A stretch of 45,777 nt of DNA from Planctomycetota bacterium. GTDB taxonomy: Bacteria; Planctomycetota; UBA1135; GCA-002686595. Positions 22,173 to 31,150 of the stretch are shown here, in pieces. The stretch covers positions 1-45,777 of the forward strand of contig VGYZ01000028.1 of NCBI GenBank assembly GCA_016872795.1, in the 5' to 3' direction. The translations under genes and the position numbers were made by a program. Numbering within the stretch: the stretch's first letter is position 1; the number at the start of each line of letters is the position of its first letter. The notes below the pieces were generated by a model that had not been told where the DNA came from, searched no databases, and worked only from the letters and a program-made list of their open reading frames with translations.

Positions 22173-25067
22173 GTGAGCGATCACCCCACCTGCCCCCAAG
22201 TGCCCGAGCTCAACCAGCGGGAACTCCGCGACCTGTTCGACGGGATCAGCGACCTCGTCCAGAGCGTCCTACCGGACGGCTCGATCCGCTTCGTCAATAG
22301 GGCCTGGCTCGAGCGCCTCGGCTACACATTCGAGGAGGTCGCCGGGCGAAGCATCTTCGAGATCATGCACCCCGAGAGCCGCGAGCACTGCATGCACAAC
22401 CTGCAGCGGCTGATCAGCGGCGAGGACACCGGCCTGATGGAGGTGATCCTCGAGACCAAGGACGGCGAGCCGGTGCACCTCGAGGGCAAGGTCACGGTAC
22501 AGTTCGAAGACAGCATTCCGCTCGTCACGCGCGGTGTATTCCGCGAGCTGAGTCCAGAGCAGCGCAGCGCGCCGTCGCTCGTGCGCCTGCGCGAGCAACG
22601 CAAGCTGTTCCACTCGGTGCTCTCGATTCTGCGCGGCAACACCGCGTCCGAGCGCGGCGAGTTCCTCGCGCTCGTCACACAGCAGGTCGCGACGGCGCTC
22701 GGTGTCGGGCGCGCCAGCGTGTGGCTCTTCGACGATGGCCATACGCGCATCACCTGCGAGCATCTGTGGTCGGATGGGCGCTCGCTCGGTCGAACGGCTA
22801 TGGAACTCTTCCGCACCGATCACCGCGCCTACTTCGAGGCACTCGAGGGGCTGGTGCCCGTGCGCGCCGACGATGCGATCGTGCACCCCGCCACGCGCAG
22901 CTTCGCCGACGGCTACCTGCGCCCGCTCGGCATCGCGTCGATGATCGACATGCCGCTGCACATCGGTGCGACGGTGGCCGGCGTCTTGTGCTGCGAGCAC
23001 ATCGGGAAGGCGCGCCGCTGGACCAAAGACGAGGAGGAATTCGGCCTCGCCGTGGCCGCGATCCTGCTGATTTTCCTCGAGAATGATCGGCGCGTGCGCG
23101 CGGAAGCCGAGCTCCAGCGCCTCAACGCCGAGCTCGAGTTGCGCGTCGAGGAACGCGCCCGCAAGCTCGCCTCGGCCGAGGAGCGCCTGCGATACCTGAT
23201 GACCTCGGTGCCCGCCGTGATCTTCTCGTGCGAGGCTGGCGGAGATTTCCGCAGCACATTCGTCAGCCCGAACATCGAGAGCCAACTCGGCTATCCCGCT
23301 GAGGATTACCTCAGCCAGCCGCACTTCTGGCGCGACCACCTGCATCCCGACGACGCCGCTCGCGCCTACGGCTTCATGGAGCGAGCCGTCGCGCACGGCA
23401 CTGCGTCGTTCGAGTATCGCTTCCGCTTCCCGAGCGGCGAGTATCGTTGGCTGCACGACGACTACATGCTGATGCGCGACGCGAAGGACAATCCGGTCGA
23501 GATTGTCGGAGCCTGCGTCGACATCCACGATTGCCGCACGGCGGAAGCTGCCGCCGAAGCGCTCGCGCGCGACCTGCGTCACCTGATCGAGACAGCCAAC
23601 GCGCCAATTCTTGGTGAGGACATGCAAGGCGGCATCAACGAGTGGAACGCCGCGGCCGAGCGCCTGACCGGCTTCTCGCGCGCGGAGGTGCTCGGTCGCT
23701 CGTTCGCCGACCTCGTGCCTCCCGGTCAGCGTCGCTCCGTGCGCGATGTGCTCGATGCCGCGCGCCACGGCATCGAGAGCACCAATGTCGAGGTGCCCGT
23801 GGCCTCGAAGGACGGCCGCGCGCTGCTGTTCCTGCTCAACACCAGCACGCGCCGCGACCGCGAGGGCAAGGTCACGGGCGTCGTCGGTCTCGGGCAGGAC
23901 ATCACCGAGCACCGCGAGGCCCAGCGCCGCAGCCTGCGCGCGCAGAGGCTCGAGAGCATCGGTACGCTCGCCGGCGGCGTCGCGCACGACATCAACAACG
24001 CGCTCGCGCCAATTCTGCTGGCCTGCGGCCTGATGCGCGACCGCCACCCCGACTCGCGCGACCTCATCGATGTGATGGAGTCGAGCGCGCGGCGTGGCGC
24101 GTCGATGATCCAGCAGCTGCTCACCTTCGCCAAGGGCGTCGATGGCAAGCGCGTCTCGCTGCGTCCGCCGGCCGTGGTCGCCGAGATCGAGCGCATCGTC
24201 CGCAACACCTTCCCCAAGAACATCCGCGCGAGCTTCGAAATCGATCCGGGCGTGCCTTCGATCCTCGGGGACTCGACGCAGCTGCACCAAGTGCTGCTCA
24301 ATCTGTGCGTCAACGCGCGCGATGCCATGCCTCAGGGCGGCGAGCTGCGCGTCGTGGTGACACGCAGGGTGCTGACTCCGGGAGATGTCCGGCAGGACGG
24401 CGAGGGCGTGCCGGGCGAGTATGTGCAGGTTTGCGTGGACGACACCGGCCAGGGCATCGCGCCCGAGCTCGTCGAGCGCATCTTCGAGCCGTTCTTCAGC
24501 ACCAAGAGCGCGGAACTGGGCACTGGACTGGGTCTCTCGACCGCCATGGGCATCGTGCGCAGCCACGGCGGATTCCTGCGCGTGCAGTCGGAGCTCGGCA
24601 AGGGCTCGGCGTTCACCATGCTGCTGCCGGCCCACGCCGAGCCTGAGCGCACTTCTGAGGCGCCCGCCCCGCGAGCCGCCGAAGGATTCCACGGCGCCGG
24701 AGAGCTGCTGCTCGTCGTCGACGATGAGCCTGCGGTGCGCGACATCTTCCGCCAGATCCTGACCGCGATCGGCTTGCGCGTGCGTACTGCCCAGGACGGC
24801 CGCGGCGCGCTCGAGATACTCGAGGACACCTCGATTCCCCTGGCTGGCGTGATCACCGACCTGCACATGCCGGGGATGGACGGCATCGAGCTCGCGCGCG
24901 AGATTCGCCGTCGTCGCCCGGACCTGCCGGTGGTGCTCGCCAGCGGCTACGCGGAAAAAGCCGACCCGCAGGTGTTTGCGCAGCTGCGCTTCACGGCCCA
25001 GCTCTACAAGCCGTTCAGTCTCGAGACGCTCTCGCACGCGCTGCGCCGCATGCTGCGACCGGCCTGA
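22173..25067 (+). CDS. Soluble hybrid histidine kinase: PAS-GAF-PAS-PAS-HisKA-HATPase-receiver
   Basis: 964 residues from GTG 22173, 75 bp from the divergent UnbV-like start. No transmembrane helix is present, so it senses in the cytoplasm. In order: a PAS domain (about 20-130, SIRFVNRAWLERLGYTFEE), a GAF domain (about 150-300, ending in VAGVLCCEHIGKAR), a coiled coil (about 305-340) and a PAS/PAC (about 345-455, FEYRFRFPSGEYRWLHDDY). A third PAS (about 465-585) follows. The dimerisation helix has His605 in GTLAGGVAHDINNAL. The ATPase has NLCVNARDAMP, DDTGQGI and GTGLGLS. The C-terminal receiver has acceptor Asp896 (VITDLHMPGMDG), acidic VVDDE and Lys in LYKPFS. No DNA-binding response regulator gene adjoins it, so its partner is elsewhere or the receiver is the output. 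Confidence 0.95.
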   Translation: MSDHPTCPQVPELNQRELRDLFDGISDLVQSVLPDGSIRFVNRAWLERLGYTFEEVAGRSIFEIMHPESREHCMHNLQRLISGEDTGLMEVILETKDGEPVHLEGKVTVQFEDSIPLVTRGVFRELSPEQRSAPSLVRLREQRKLFHSVLSILRGNTASERGEFLALVTQQVATALGVGRASVWLFDDGHTRITCEHLWSDGRSLGRTAMELFRTDHRAYFEALEGLVPVRADDAIVHPATRSFADGYLRPLGIASMIDMPLHIGATVAGVLCCEHIGKARRWTKDEEEFGLAVAAILLIFLENDRRVRAEAELQRLNAELELRVEERARKLASAEERLRYLMTSVPAVIFSCEAGGDFRSTFVSPNIESQLGYPAEDYLSQPHFWRDHLHPDDAARAYGFMERAVAHGTASFEYRFRFPSGEYRWLHDDYMLMRDAKDNPVEIVGACVDIHDCRTAEAAAEALARDLRHLIETANAPILGEDMQGGINEWNAAAERLTGFSRAEVLGRSFADLVPPGQRRSVRDVLDAARHGIESTNVEVPVASKDGRALLFLLNTSTRRDREGKVTGVVGLGQDITEHREAQRRSLRAQRLESIGTLAGGVAHDINNALAPILLACGLMRDRHPDSRDLIDVMESSARRGASMIQQLLTFAKGVDGKRVSLRPPAVVAEIERIVRNTFPKNIRASFEIDPGVPSILGDSTQLHQVLLNLCVNARDAMPQGGELRVVVTRRVLTPGDVRQDGEGVPGEYVQVCVDDTGQGIAPELVERIFEPFFSTKSAELGTGLGLSTAMGIVRSHGGFLRVQSELGKGSAFTMLLPAHAEPERTSEAPAPRAAEGFHGAGELLLVVDDEPAVRDIFRQILTAIGLRVRTAQDGRGALEILEDTSIPLAGVITDLHMPGMDGIELAREIRRRRPDLPVVLASGYAEKADPQVFAQLRFTAQLYKPFSLETLSHALRRMLRPA

Positions 25068-25074
25068 AAGCGCA

Positions 25075-25106
25075 GCGGGGACGCGCCCGTTCGAGCGCAT
25101 CCCCGC
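25075..25106. terminator. GC-rich stem-loop between convergent genes, candidate bidirectional terminator
   Basis: GCGGGGACGCGC (25075-25086) can pair with GCGCATCCCCGC (25095-25106), with one A-C type mismatch, around an eight-base loop. It fills the 63-bp gap between the stop of the histidine kinase gene and the stop of the leftward giant gene. There is no clear T-run, so intrinsic termination is uncertain. Confidence 0.5.
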
Positions 25107-25130
25107 GGGCCCGACCTCCGACGCGCCGGT

Positions 25131-28100
25131 TCAGCGGGCGGCCGCGGCCCACTTGCGCGCGACATCGGCGAGATCCGGGCGCTCGCCCGAATCCGACGAG
25201 TCGAAGTAGGCCTGCTCCAGCCGTGCGATCTCCGCCGACAGCTCGCGCTGGCGTGCCTCTTCGAGTCCGCCCTCGTCGTGCACTTCGCGCAGGAATCCGA
25301 GCGCGCTGAACGGCGTCAGCGGCTCGGGGATCGAACGGCCGCTCGAGACCGCGGCGGTCGCGGCGGGGCGCGAGCGCCGCGCGAGCCATGCCAGTGCGCC
25401 GATCAGGAGGGCTCCGCCGAGCCACCACGGCCAGCGTGGGCTCCGCTCGCCGTAGTCGTATTCGAGCTCGACGATGGGGTCGACGGACGCGAGGTCGGCG
25501 TCGACATAGCGGAAGTGCTCGCTCGAGGCGACCTCGACCTTCGGAACGGCGAACGCGAATGTCTCCGGGAGCTGTGCGAGTCCCTCGCGCCCCCGGAACA
25601 CGACCGTCCAGAGGCGCTCCGAGAGCACGCTGCGACCGTCCTCGTCGAACTTCGACACGGACACGGGCCGCTCGTCCTTCGAGGCGACCTCGAAGCCCTC
25701 GGGCGCCAGCGTGACGAGCTCGTCGAGCGTCGGCACGAGGCCCGCGGCCGTGGCCTTGATCTCGAGCACGAGCTTGCCGGTCTTCGCCTGCCGCTCGTCC
25801 AGCGTCTGCACCAGCGCGAGGCGCTCGAAGGGGCGGCTCGCGCCGCGCTCGCCGCGCGCGTCGATCAGGAGCTCGCTGGACTCGATCGGCAGCACGCAGT
25901 AGCCGCTGGTGTCGAGGAAGTCGAGGTCGAGCGACAGCGGCGGGATGCGGTCCACCTCGGGTCCGCGCGGCTGCAGCAGCGCATAGGCATAGGGCGTCAC
26001 GCGCCAGCCGTCCTGCGCGCCGGGCTGCGAGCGAGCTTCGGGCTGGTTGAAAGTGAGCGAGAGCACTTCGAAGCGCTCCTTCAGCCGCTCGCGCAGGCCT
26101 TCCTCGAACTTGTCGCGGTAGTCCTCGAGCGGACGACCGTAGTTCCACGCGAAGGTGCCGCTGTTCTGGTTCTGCAGGTACTTGCCGAAGCCGCCGGACT
26201 CGCGCTCGATTTCGACCGTGTGGCGCAGGTCGATGCGCAGGCCGAAGGGCGCGCGGTGGCCGACTTCGCTCGGGCCGTCGACCTCGGTAATGAGCCGGAT
26301 CTCGGTCACGAGATCGCCGTAGTAGCTCGCGAGCTGCTGCAGGTCGCGCGTGATCTTGGTCTCGCCGGTGATGGCGAGACCTTGGCGCACATAGCGCGAC
26401 TTCACGGCCGGATTGCAGCTGCCGATGCGCGTCGTGAGCGAGTTGCCGAACATCTCGATGTGGCGCTCGACGCGCTCGGGCGGCAGCGCGTCGAGCGCGG
26501 CCTTGATGCGCGCGATCTGTGCCGTCGCGAGCTGCGTCTTGGCGTCGATGCGGTTCAGGTCGCTCGCGCCGAGCGCCGCATAGAACCAAGTCTCGTGCAG
26601 GCGTGTCGTGTCCTTCGCGGGCTCCGTCGTCGCCCGCGAGCGCGCATACAGGTCGGCCGCGCGCGCGAAGGTCTCGAACGCCTTGCCACGGCGCGACGAG
26701 TACTCCGCGTCCTTCTTGAGCTCGTAGCGGAACTGGTTCTCGTCGTGCTCGAGCGCGCCGAGCACGCTCCACAGCTGCCATTCGTCGGCGTGTTTTGCGA
26801 GCGCCCGATCGAGCGTCGCTCGCGCGAGGCCGTAGCCGCGCAGCACTTCCTGCTCGATGTCCTTCTGCTTGCGCTGCGTGTTCTTGTCCTTCTGCAGCGC
26901 CGGGTCGCGCCACACGCCGACGAGGTTGGTGCGCATCGCGCCGACGAGCTCCGCGAGCGTCTCCGGATCGAGGGCATCGACCGAGCCGAAGATGCGCTCG
27001 AGTGTCTCGAGGCGGTAGATCTCGGCTTGGCTGTGCGCGGCGCGGAAGGCAGCGGCCACGAGCTTCTGGTCGACCTCGACATCGAGCGCGCGCAAGCGAC
27101 CGACCCACTCGGCCAGATCGGAGAGCGCGCGCTCCTGCTTCGAGCGTGTCAGCGGGATCGCGTTGGCGCGCTGGTCGAAGCCGTACATGTAGATGTAGGG
27201 ATTCGAGCGGCCCTGCGACTGGTTGGGGTCGTGCTTGCGCGCCCACACGCGCAGGAACTCGTCGACGAGCGACTTGGCCGGGATCGGATCGGTCTGCGCG
27301 AGCGCCTCGATGTACGGGAACGCGTCGGTCTCTTCGCCGACCTTCAGGAACAGCTGCGCGTAAGCCATCCGCAGGCGCGGGCGCAAGGTCGGCTCGACCA
27401 GCTCGACCCAAGCGTCGCTCGGGCGCGCCTCGAGCACCTTGCCCGTCTTGATCGCGGCAGCGCCCCCTCGGCCGTTCCAGCCGCCCTGCTCTTCCTCCAT
27501 GTCGAAGTAGAAGAAGTTGCCGTACATGTCGCGGCGCATCTGGGGCCCGAGCGAGGTCGAGGTGTCGTTCGAGTAGCTGTGGAGCGCTTCGCGCAGCCAG
27601 TTGGAGGCGAACAGCGAGAGCTGCGGCTGCCAGCTGGTCGCGAGCTCGGGCGCCGCGCGCAGCAGCGCCTTGGCGGCTGTCGACTGCAGCTCGAGCAAGC
27701 GCTCGCGGCGCGTCGCATCGGTGGGGGCCATCGAGAGCGCCTTCGACGCGCTCGAACCGATCGCGGCGAGGATCTCCATGCCACGCTCGGGGCGCGCCGT
27801 GAAGCTCTCGTCGAGCCACGCGGCGCCGAGCTCCGCGCGCAGCTTCGGCGCGAGCTCGACCGCTCGCGTGATGGCCTCGTTCTTCGCGCTCTCGCTGACT
27901 TCGCCGACCGCCAGCACGGCCTGCGTCGCGTTCCACGCGCGCTCGAGCCAAGTCGTGCTCGCCTCCTTCGCGTGCCGTGCGAGGCACAAGCGCGAAATCA
28001 GGTTCAGGCCCTCGCGATCGCCGCGCTCGAGCGCTTCCTCCAGCGTCGGGACGAACGGCTCGAGCTCCTCGGGGCGCCCGGCGCCGACGAGAATGCGCGC

Positions 28101-29174
28101 CATCTGGCGTCGATTCACCGCGAAGCCCGGCTCGTCGATGCGCGCGCTCACGAGCGCCACGAAGCTCGACATCTGGTGGCCCTGCTCGAGCGCCTGCGTG
28201 AGCAGTGCCCCGAGCGCCGCCAGTTCCTTGTCGCCCAGCGTGCGCGGGCACGCGGCCGCGAGCCCGAGTACATCGGCGGGGGAGAACTGGTTCTTCTCGA
28301 TGTATTGCTGCCCCTGCGGAGGCACCTGCGCGCGCTCGCGCGGTCCCTCCTGCAGGGACTTGAGCAGCTGCTCATAGCCGGCTTTCTGCTCGTCCTCCTG
28401 CCAGCGCGCGAGCGCGTCCTTCACGGAGGTCCACTGGCCCAGCGTGACGTCGCGCTGGAATTGCTTGAGCTCCGCTTCGATCGCCTTCTGCTCGGCGGCG
28501 CGACGCGCGCTCTCCTCTTTCGCCTTGGCCGCTTTCGCGGCTTCGTCCGCGCCGGCGGGGGCCGCCTCGGCCGCGGCCTCCTCCGCGGGCGCTTCGCCGG
28601 CGGGCACTGCGGCGACCGCCATGTTCGTCGCCGGGACGGAAGTGGCGCCGATCGAGATCGCAGGCGTGGTCGAACTCGCCGCGATGCTGCCGCTCCCCGA
28701 CGGTGGCACCAGCGTCAGCGGAACCGCGGTGCCGACGCCGCTCACCAAGATGGCACCTGTCGTACCCGATGAGACGATGGTGGTGCCGGGGCCCGACGAA
28801 ACCATGATCGCGCCACCAAAGGTGCCAGCCGCCGGCTCTCCCTCGAGCGCGGAGGTCTTGACCTCACCGCTGCCGCCAGAGGCCTCGACCTCCGTTTCGC
28901 GCGCCTTGGCCCAGGCCGCGAGGATCGCGGAGGGGCGGCGGTCGTAGTTGAGTTGCCGCAGCTTCTGCGTGCGCGGGCCCGGTTTCTCAGTCTGCTTCGC
29001 CTCGCTCTGGTCGACCGGCTCCGGGGCCTCATCGCCCTCGGAGAACTCCGCGAAGCCGCTGGCTTGGACCTCTGCGTAGCCGAGCTCACCGAGGTCGATC
29101 ACCTGCTGGGCACGGGCCGCGGAAGCACACAGGAGCGCCGCCGCCAAGGCGCGCGCCACGAGTCGAAGCTGCAT
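25131..29174 (-). CDS. Giant secreted, C-terminally membrane-anchored protein; last gene of the MoxR/Bat operon
   Basis: 1347 residues from ATG 29174, chosen because GGAG lies at normal spacing upstream and the start gives a clean signal peptide (LRLVARALAAALLCASAARA). ATG 29186 is an alternative. Residues about 110-205 are Ser/Gly/Thr/Val-rich and low in charge (IMVSSGPGTTIVSSG). An Ala/Glu then Lys/Ala/Glu coiled-coil stretch runs to about 260. A long helical, TPR-like region covers about 270-950. A beta-rich part covers about 950-1260. One transmembrane helix (WPWWLGGALLIGALAWLA) near 1270 is followed by a cytoplasmic tail of about 65 residues. The extracytoplasmic-domain plus C-terminal-TM layout is that of BatD, whose place it takes, but it is about twice as long and I see no BatD signature. 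Probable scaffold for the BatA/BatB complex. Confidence 0.85.
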   Translation of the reverse strand: MQLRLVARALAAALLCASAARAQQVIDLGELGYAEVQASGFAEFSEGDEAPEPVDQSEAKQTEKPGPRTQKLRQLNYDRRPSAILAAWAKARETEVEASGGSGEVKTSALEGEPAAGTFGGAIMVSSGPGTTIVSSGTTGAILVSGVGTAVPLTLVPPSGSGSIAASSTTPAISIGATSVPATNMAVAAVPAGEAPAEEAAAEAAPAGADEAAKAAKAKEESARRAAEQKAIEAELKQFQRDVTLGQWTSVKDALARWQEDEQKAGYEQLLKSLQEGPRERAQVPPQGQQYIEKNQFSPADVLGLAAACPRTLGDKELAALGALLTQALEQGHQMSSFVALVSARIDEPGFAVNRRQMARILVGAGRPEELEPFVPTLEEALERGDREGLNLISRLCLARHAKEASTTWLERAWNATQAVLAVGEVSESAKNEAITRAVELAPKLRAELGAAWLDESFTARPERGMEILAAIGSSASKALSMAPTDATRRERLLELQSTAAKALLRAAPELATSWQPQLSLFASNWLREALHSYSNDTSTSLGPQMRRDMYGNFFYFDMEEEQGGWNGRGGAAAIKTGKVLEARPSDAWVELVEPTLRPRLRMAYAQLFLKVGEETDAFPYIEALAQTDPIPAKSLVDEFLRVWARKHDPNQSQGRSNPYIYMYGFDQRANAIPLTRSKQERALSDLAEWVGRLRALDVEVDQKLVAAAFRAAHSQAEIYRLETLERIFGSVDALDPETLAELVGAMRTNLVGVWRDPALQKDKNTQRKQKDIEQEVLRGYGLARATLDRALAKHADEWQLWSVLGALEHDENQFRYELKKDAEYSSRRGKAFETFARAADLYARSRATTEPAKDTTRLHETWFYAALGASDLNRIDAKTQLATAQIARIKAALDALPPERVERHIEMFGNSLTTRIGSCNPAVKSRYVRQGLAITGETKITRDLQQLASYYGDLVTEIRLITEVDGPSEVGHRAPFGLRIDLRHTVEIERESGGFGKYLQNQNSGTFAWNYGRPLEDYRDKFEEGLRERLKERFEVLSLTFNQPEARSQPGAQDGWRVTPYAYALLQPRGPEVDRIPPLSLDLDFLDTSGYCVLPIESSELLIDARGERGASRPFERLALVQTLDERQAKTGKLVLEIKATAAGLVPTLDELVTLAPEGFEVASKDERPVSVSKFDEDGRSVLSERLWTVVFRGREGLAQLPETFAFAVPKVEVASSEHFRYVDADLASVDPIVELEYDYGERSPRWPWWLGGALLIGALAWLARRSRPAATAAVSSGRSIPEPLTPFSALGFLREVHDEGGLEEARQRELSAEIARLEQAYFDSSDSGERPDLADVARKWAAAAR

Positions 29175-29298
29175 CCTCTTCTCCATCCAAGGCCGCGCGG
29201 GTGGCGGCACTGCGCACGCACTGCGCGTGCGCGAATACGAAGCTGTGAACGGACCCTTGCTGCGCGACCCGCCCGTGCGGGCCGCGCAGGATCAACGC

Positions 29299-29412
29299 CT
29301 AGGAGCCCGCGCCGTCGGGCGGCGGGCCGGAGCCTGCGCCGCGCGCGTCGGAAGGCTTCTGTCCCTTGCTCTGGCTCTTGGAACCGCGACCGCGGCCCGA
29401 TCCACAGCCCTT
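29299..29412 (-). other. Coding-like in-frame extension past a TGA, candidate selenocysteine recoding region
   Basis: After the TGA at 29415-29413 the same minus frame stays open for 37 codons, to a TAG at 29301-29299. It encodes KGCGSGRGRGSKSQSKGQKP and then an Asp/Gly/Pro-rich tail. GC-ending codons predominate as in neighbouring genes. If the TGA were read as Sec, residues 212-215 would be U-K-G-C, a redox-type UxxC motif. Without the extension the gap to the next gene is 238 bp, the longest in an otherwise overlapping operon; with it the gap is 124 bp. A plain stop followed by non-coding DNA cannot be excluded. Confidence 0.4.
29383..29396 (-). promoter_or_regulatory. Hairpin with GGUC apical loop 21 nt after the TGA, SECIS-like candidate
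   Basis: On the minus strand GCCGC (29396-29392) can pair with GCGGU (29387-29383), closing a four-base loop GGUC. The loop begins 21 nucleotides after the TGA. In E. coli fdhF the bacterial SECIS also has a GGUC-containing apical loop at about this distance. A lower GGA/UCC helix with a bulge may extend it. In GC-rich DNA a five-pair stem is common by chance, so this is supportive only. Confidence 0.3.
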
Positions 29413-30048
29413 TCACTGCGAGGGCAGCGGGAGCCCCTGCAGGTCCTTGATGTCCATGCGCGCGAGGCGAATGGAGGACTCGAGGCTCTCCTGCGCGCGC
29501 GCCGCGCCCTCGGCGTCGTCGCCCGCGGCCAGCATCTCGGCCACGAGCTTGTAGTTCTGGCGCGACGCATCGATCTCGCGCTCCCACTCCTCGGGCGCCG
29601 CGCCTTCGAGGCGCAGCAGCCACGTCGTGTAGTACTGCGCGTTGGCGAGCGCGTCGCGGGTGTCGAGCACCAGCGCGGAGTCCGCGCTGGCGTCGGCCTC
29701 CAGCTCGCCGAGCAAGCTCTCGAGCTCGCGGCGTGCGTCGGGCAGCTTCGAGATGAACATCTGCGCCTTGGCGCGCTCGAGCCGCAGGCGGCGCAGCTCC
29801 GAGACATGCTCCGCGGGCAACGCCGCGATCGCCTCGGAGAGCGTGCGCTCGGCCTCGGACCACAGTCCGCGCGCGGCCGCATCACCTTCCGTGGCCGCGA
29901 CCTCGAGCGCTTCGCGCACATGCGCTCGAGCGAGCGCGACCTGCTCGGCCGCAGCGTCCTCGCGCAGGCACTCTTGCCCGGGCCCGTAGTGGTAGGCCGC
30001 CGCCCCGACCGGCAGGAGCAGCCAAGCGAAGATCAGAAGCTTTCTCAT
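29413..30048 (-). CDS. Small secreted helical protein of the MoxR/Bat operon (BatE position)
   Basis: 211 residues from ATG 30048 to the first TGA. The N-terminus is a signal peptide or anchor (LLIFAWLLLPVGAAAY). The rest is almost entirely helical, with TPR-like spacing (ARAHVREALEVAATEGDAA, LRRLRLERAKAQMFISKLPD, ALANAQYYTTWLLRLEGAA, ESSIRLARMDIKDLQG). It ends in LPLPSQ before the stop. In other bacteria the gene after batB is batE, a TPR protein, and this gene may be its counterpart. The stop is followed by an in-frame 37-codon extension that could make a 249-residue product (see 29299-29412). The gene lies 40 bp downstream of batB. Confidence 0.85.
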   Translation of the reverse strand: MRKLLIFAWLLLPVGAAAYHYGPGQECLREDAAAEQVALARAHVREALEVAATEGDAAARGLWSEAERTLSEAIAALPAEHVSELRRLRLERAKAQMFISKLPDARRELESLLGELEADASADSALVLDTRDALANAQYYTTWLLRLEGAAPEEWEREIDASRQNYKLVAEMLAAGDDAEGAARAQESLESSIRLARMDIKDLQGLPLPSQ

Positions 30049-30088
30049 AGGGTCTCGAACCTCCCGCGAGCCAAGTCGGCGCGCGCTT

Positions 30089-31150
30089 TCATGCTAGCCC
30101 AGCCGGAGCGGCCGCGGCGTGTGACTTTTTCTCGGCCTCGCCCCGCACCGCCGTGCCGCGGGCGTCCGCACCCGGCCGCCAGCGGGTTCCCGCCAGCTGC
30201 AGTGCCAGCGGCAGTAGGGCCAGGAGCCCCGCGCCGAGCCCGAGCGCGAGCAGCGCGTACTCGCGCCGCGAGAGTCGCTCGAAAGGCCCCTCATCGTCGC
30301 TGGCGAAGGACTCTTGGATCGCCAGCGACGAGATCTGGAGCTCGTTGGCGTTGTGGAACACGCCGCCCAGGCGCGCGGCGATCTGCTTGAGCATCGCCAC
30401 ATCCTGCCGCGAGTGCCGACCGTCGATGAAGCGCCCCGTCTGCGGATCGCCGACGCCGACCACCAGCGTGCGGTAGATCGAGGCCGGCATGCGCGGCATG
30501 CCCGTCGCGGGCACCGTGTCGCCGTCGCTCACGACCACGAGCGTCGTCGAGCGCGGGTTCCAGTCCTTGGCGACCTTGGCCGCTTCTTCGAGGCCCGCGA
30601 AGAGCTCGGTCTTGCCCGCCTTGAAGGCGTGGTGCATCGGCAGGTCGCCGAGGATGTTGCGCACGACCTCGAAGTCGCTCGTGTCGATCACGACCGGCTT
30701 GGCGCCGGAGTACACGGCGATCACGCTCACGCGCGTCTGCGCGAACGGCACGCGGTCGAAGAACGACTCCATCACATCGCGAGCGCGCTGCATGCGGCTC
30801 TGCTTTCCGTCCTTGCCGGCGTCGACGAGGCGCATGCTCGGGCTGACGTCGAGGACCATCAGCACATGGCGCGGATCGTCGATGCGGCGGGCGAGCGCGG
30901 CGTCGCCCGAGTGCGCGCGCGGCGGGATCGTGCACAGAGTCGCCATGCCCCACGCCACGGCCGCTGCCGCAAGTGCCCGCAGCCACGGTGCCGCGAGTGC
31001 CCAAGCGGTCGGCCGCTCCAGCGGTCCGAAGGCGAGTCGCGCCACGCGCGCGACACGCCGCGCATGCAGCCACTCGGCGAGCGCCGCGAGTGCCAGCGCG
31101 ATCGCCGCGCACCACTGCGGGAGCGACTCGCTCAGGTGCTCGAGCGTCAC
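30089..31150 (-). CDS. batB: BatB-like von Willebrand factor A membrane protein
   Basis: 353 residues from a GTG at 31150 that overlaps the batA stop (GTGA, 31150-31147); upstream in-frame codons would run deep into batA. Two N-terminal helices (about 10-25 and 55-75) precede a VWA domain (about 95-275). Its metal-ion-dependent adhesion site is DVSPSM, with VVVSDGDT as a later motif. A C-terminal helix (ALLALGLGAGLLALLPLAL) and a short charged tail follow. BatA/BatB proteins form membrane complexes linked to oxygen and stress tolerance in Bacteroides and other genera; the biochemical role is not settled. The MIDAS residues are intact. Operon position after batA is the usual one. Confidence 0.92.
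   Translation of the reverse strand: MTLEHLSESLPQWCAAIALALAALAEWLHARRVARVARLAFGPLERPTAWALAAPWLRALAAAAVAWGMATLCTIPPRAHSGDAALARRIDDPRHVLMVLDVSPSMRLVDAGKDGKQSRMQRARDVMESFFDRVPFAQTRVSVIAVYSGAKPVVIDTSDFEVVRNILGDLPMHHAFKAGKTELFAGLEEAAKVAKDWNPRSTTLVVVSDGDTVPATGMPRMPASIYRTLVVGVGDPQTGRFIDGRHSRQDVAMLKQIAARLGGVFHNANELQISSLAIQESFASDDEGPFERLSRREYALLALGLGAGLLALLPLALQLAGTRWRPGADARGTAVRGEAEKKSHAAAAPAGLA

Noticed and set aside
25278..28772. Plus-strand open frame of more than 1100 codons opposite the giant Bat-operon gene
   Set aside because: It is a GC-codon shadow: Arg/Glu/Leu-rich without domains, while the minus frame has a signal peptide, TM helix and operon context.
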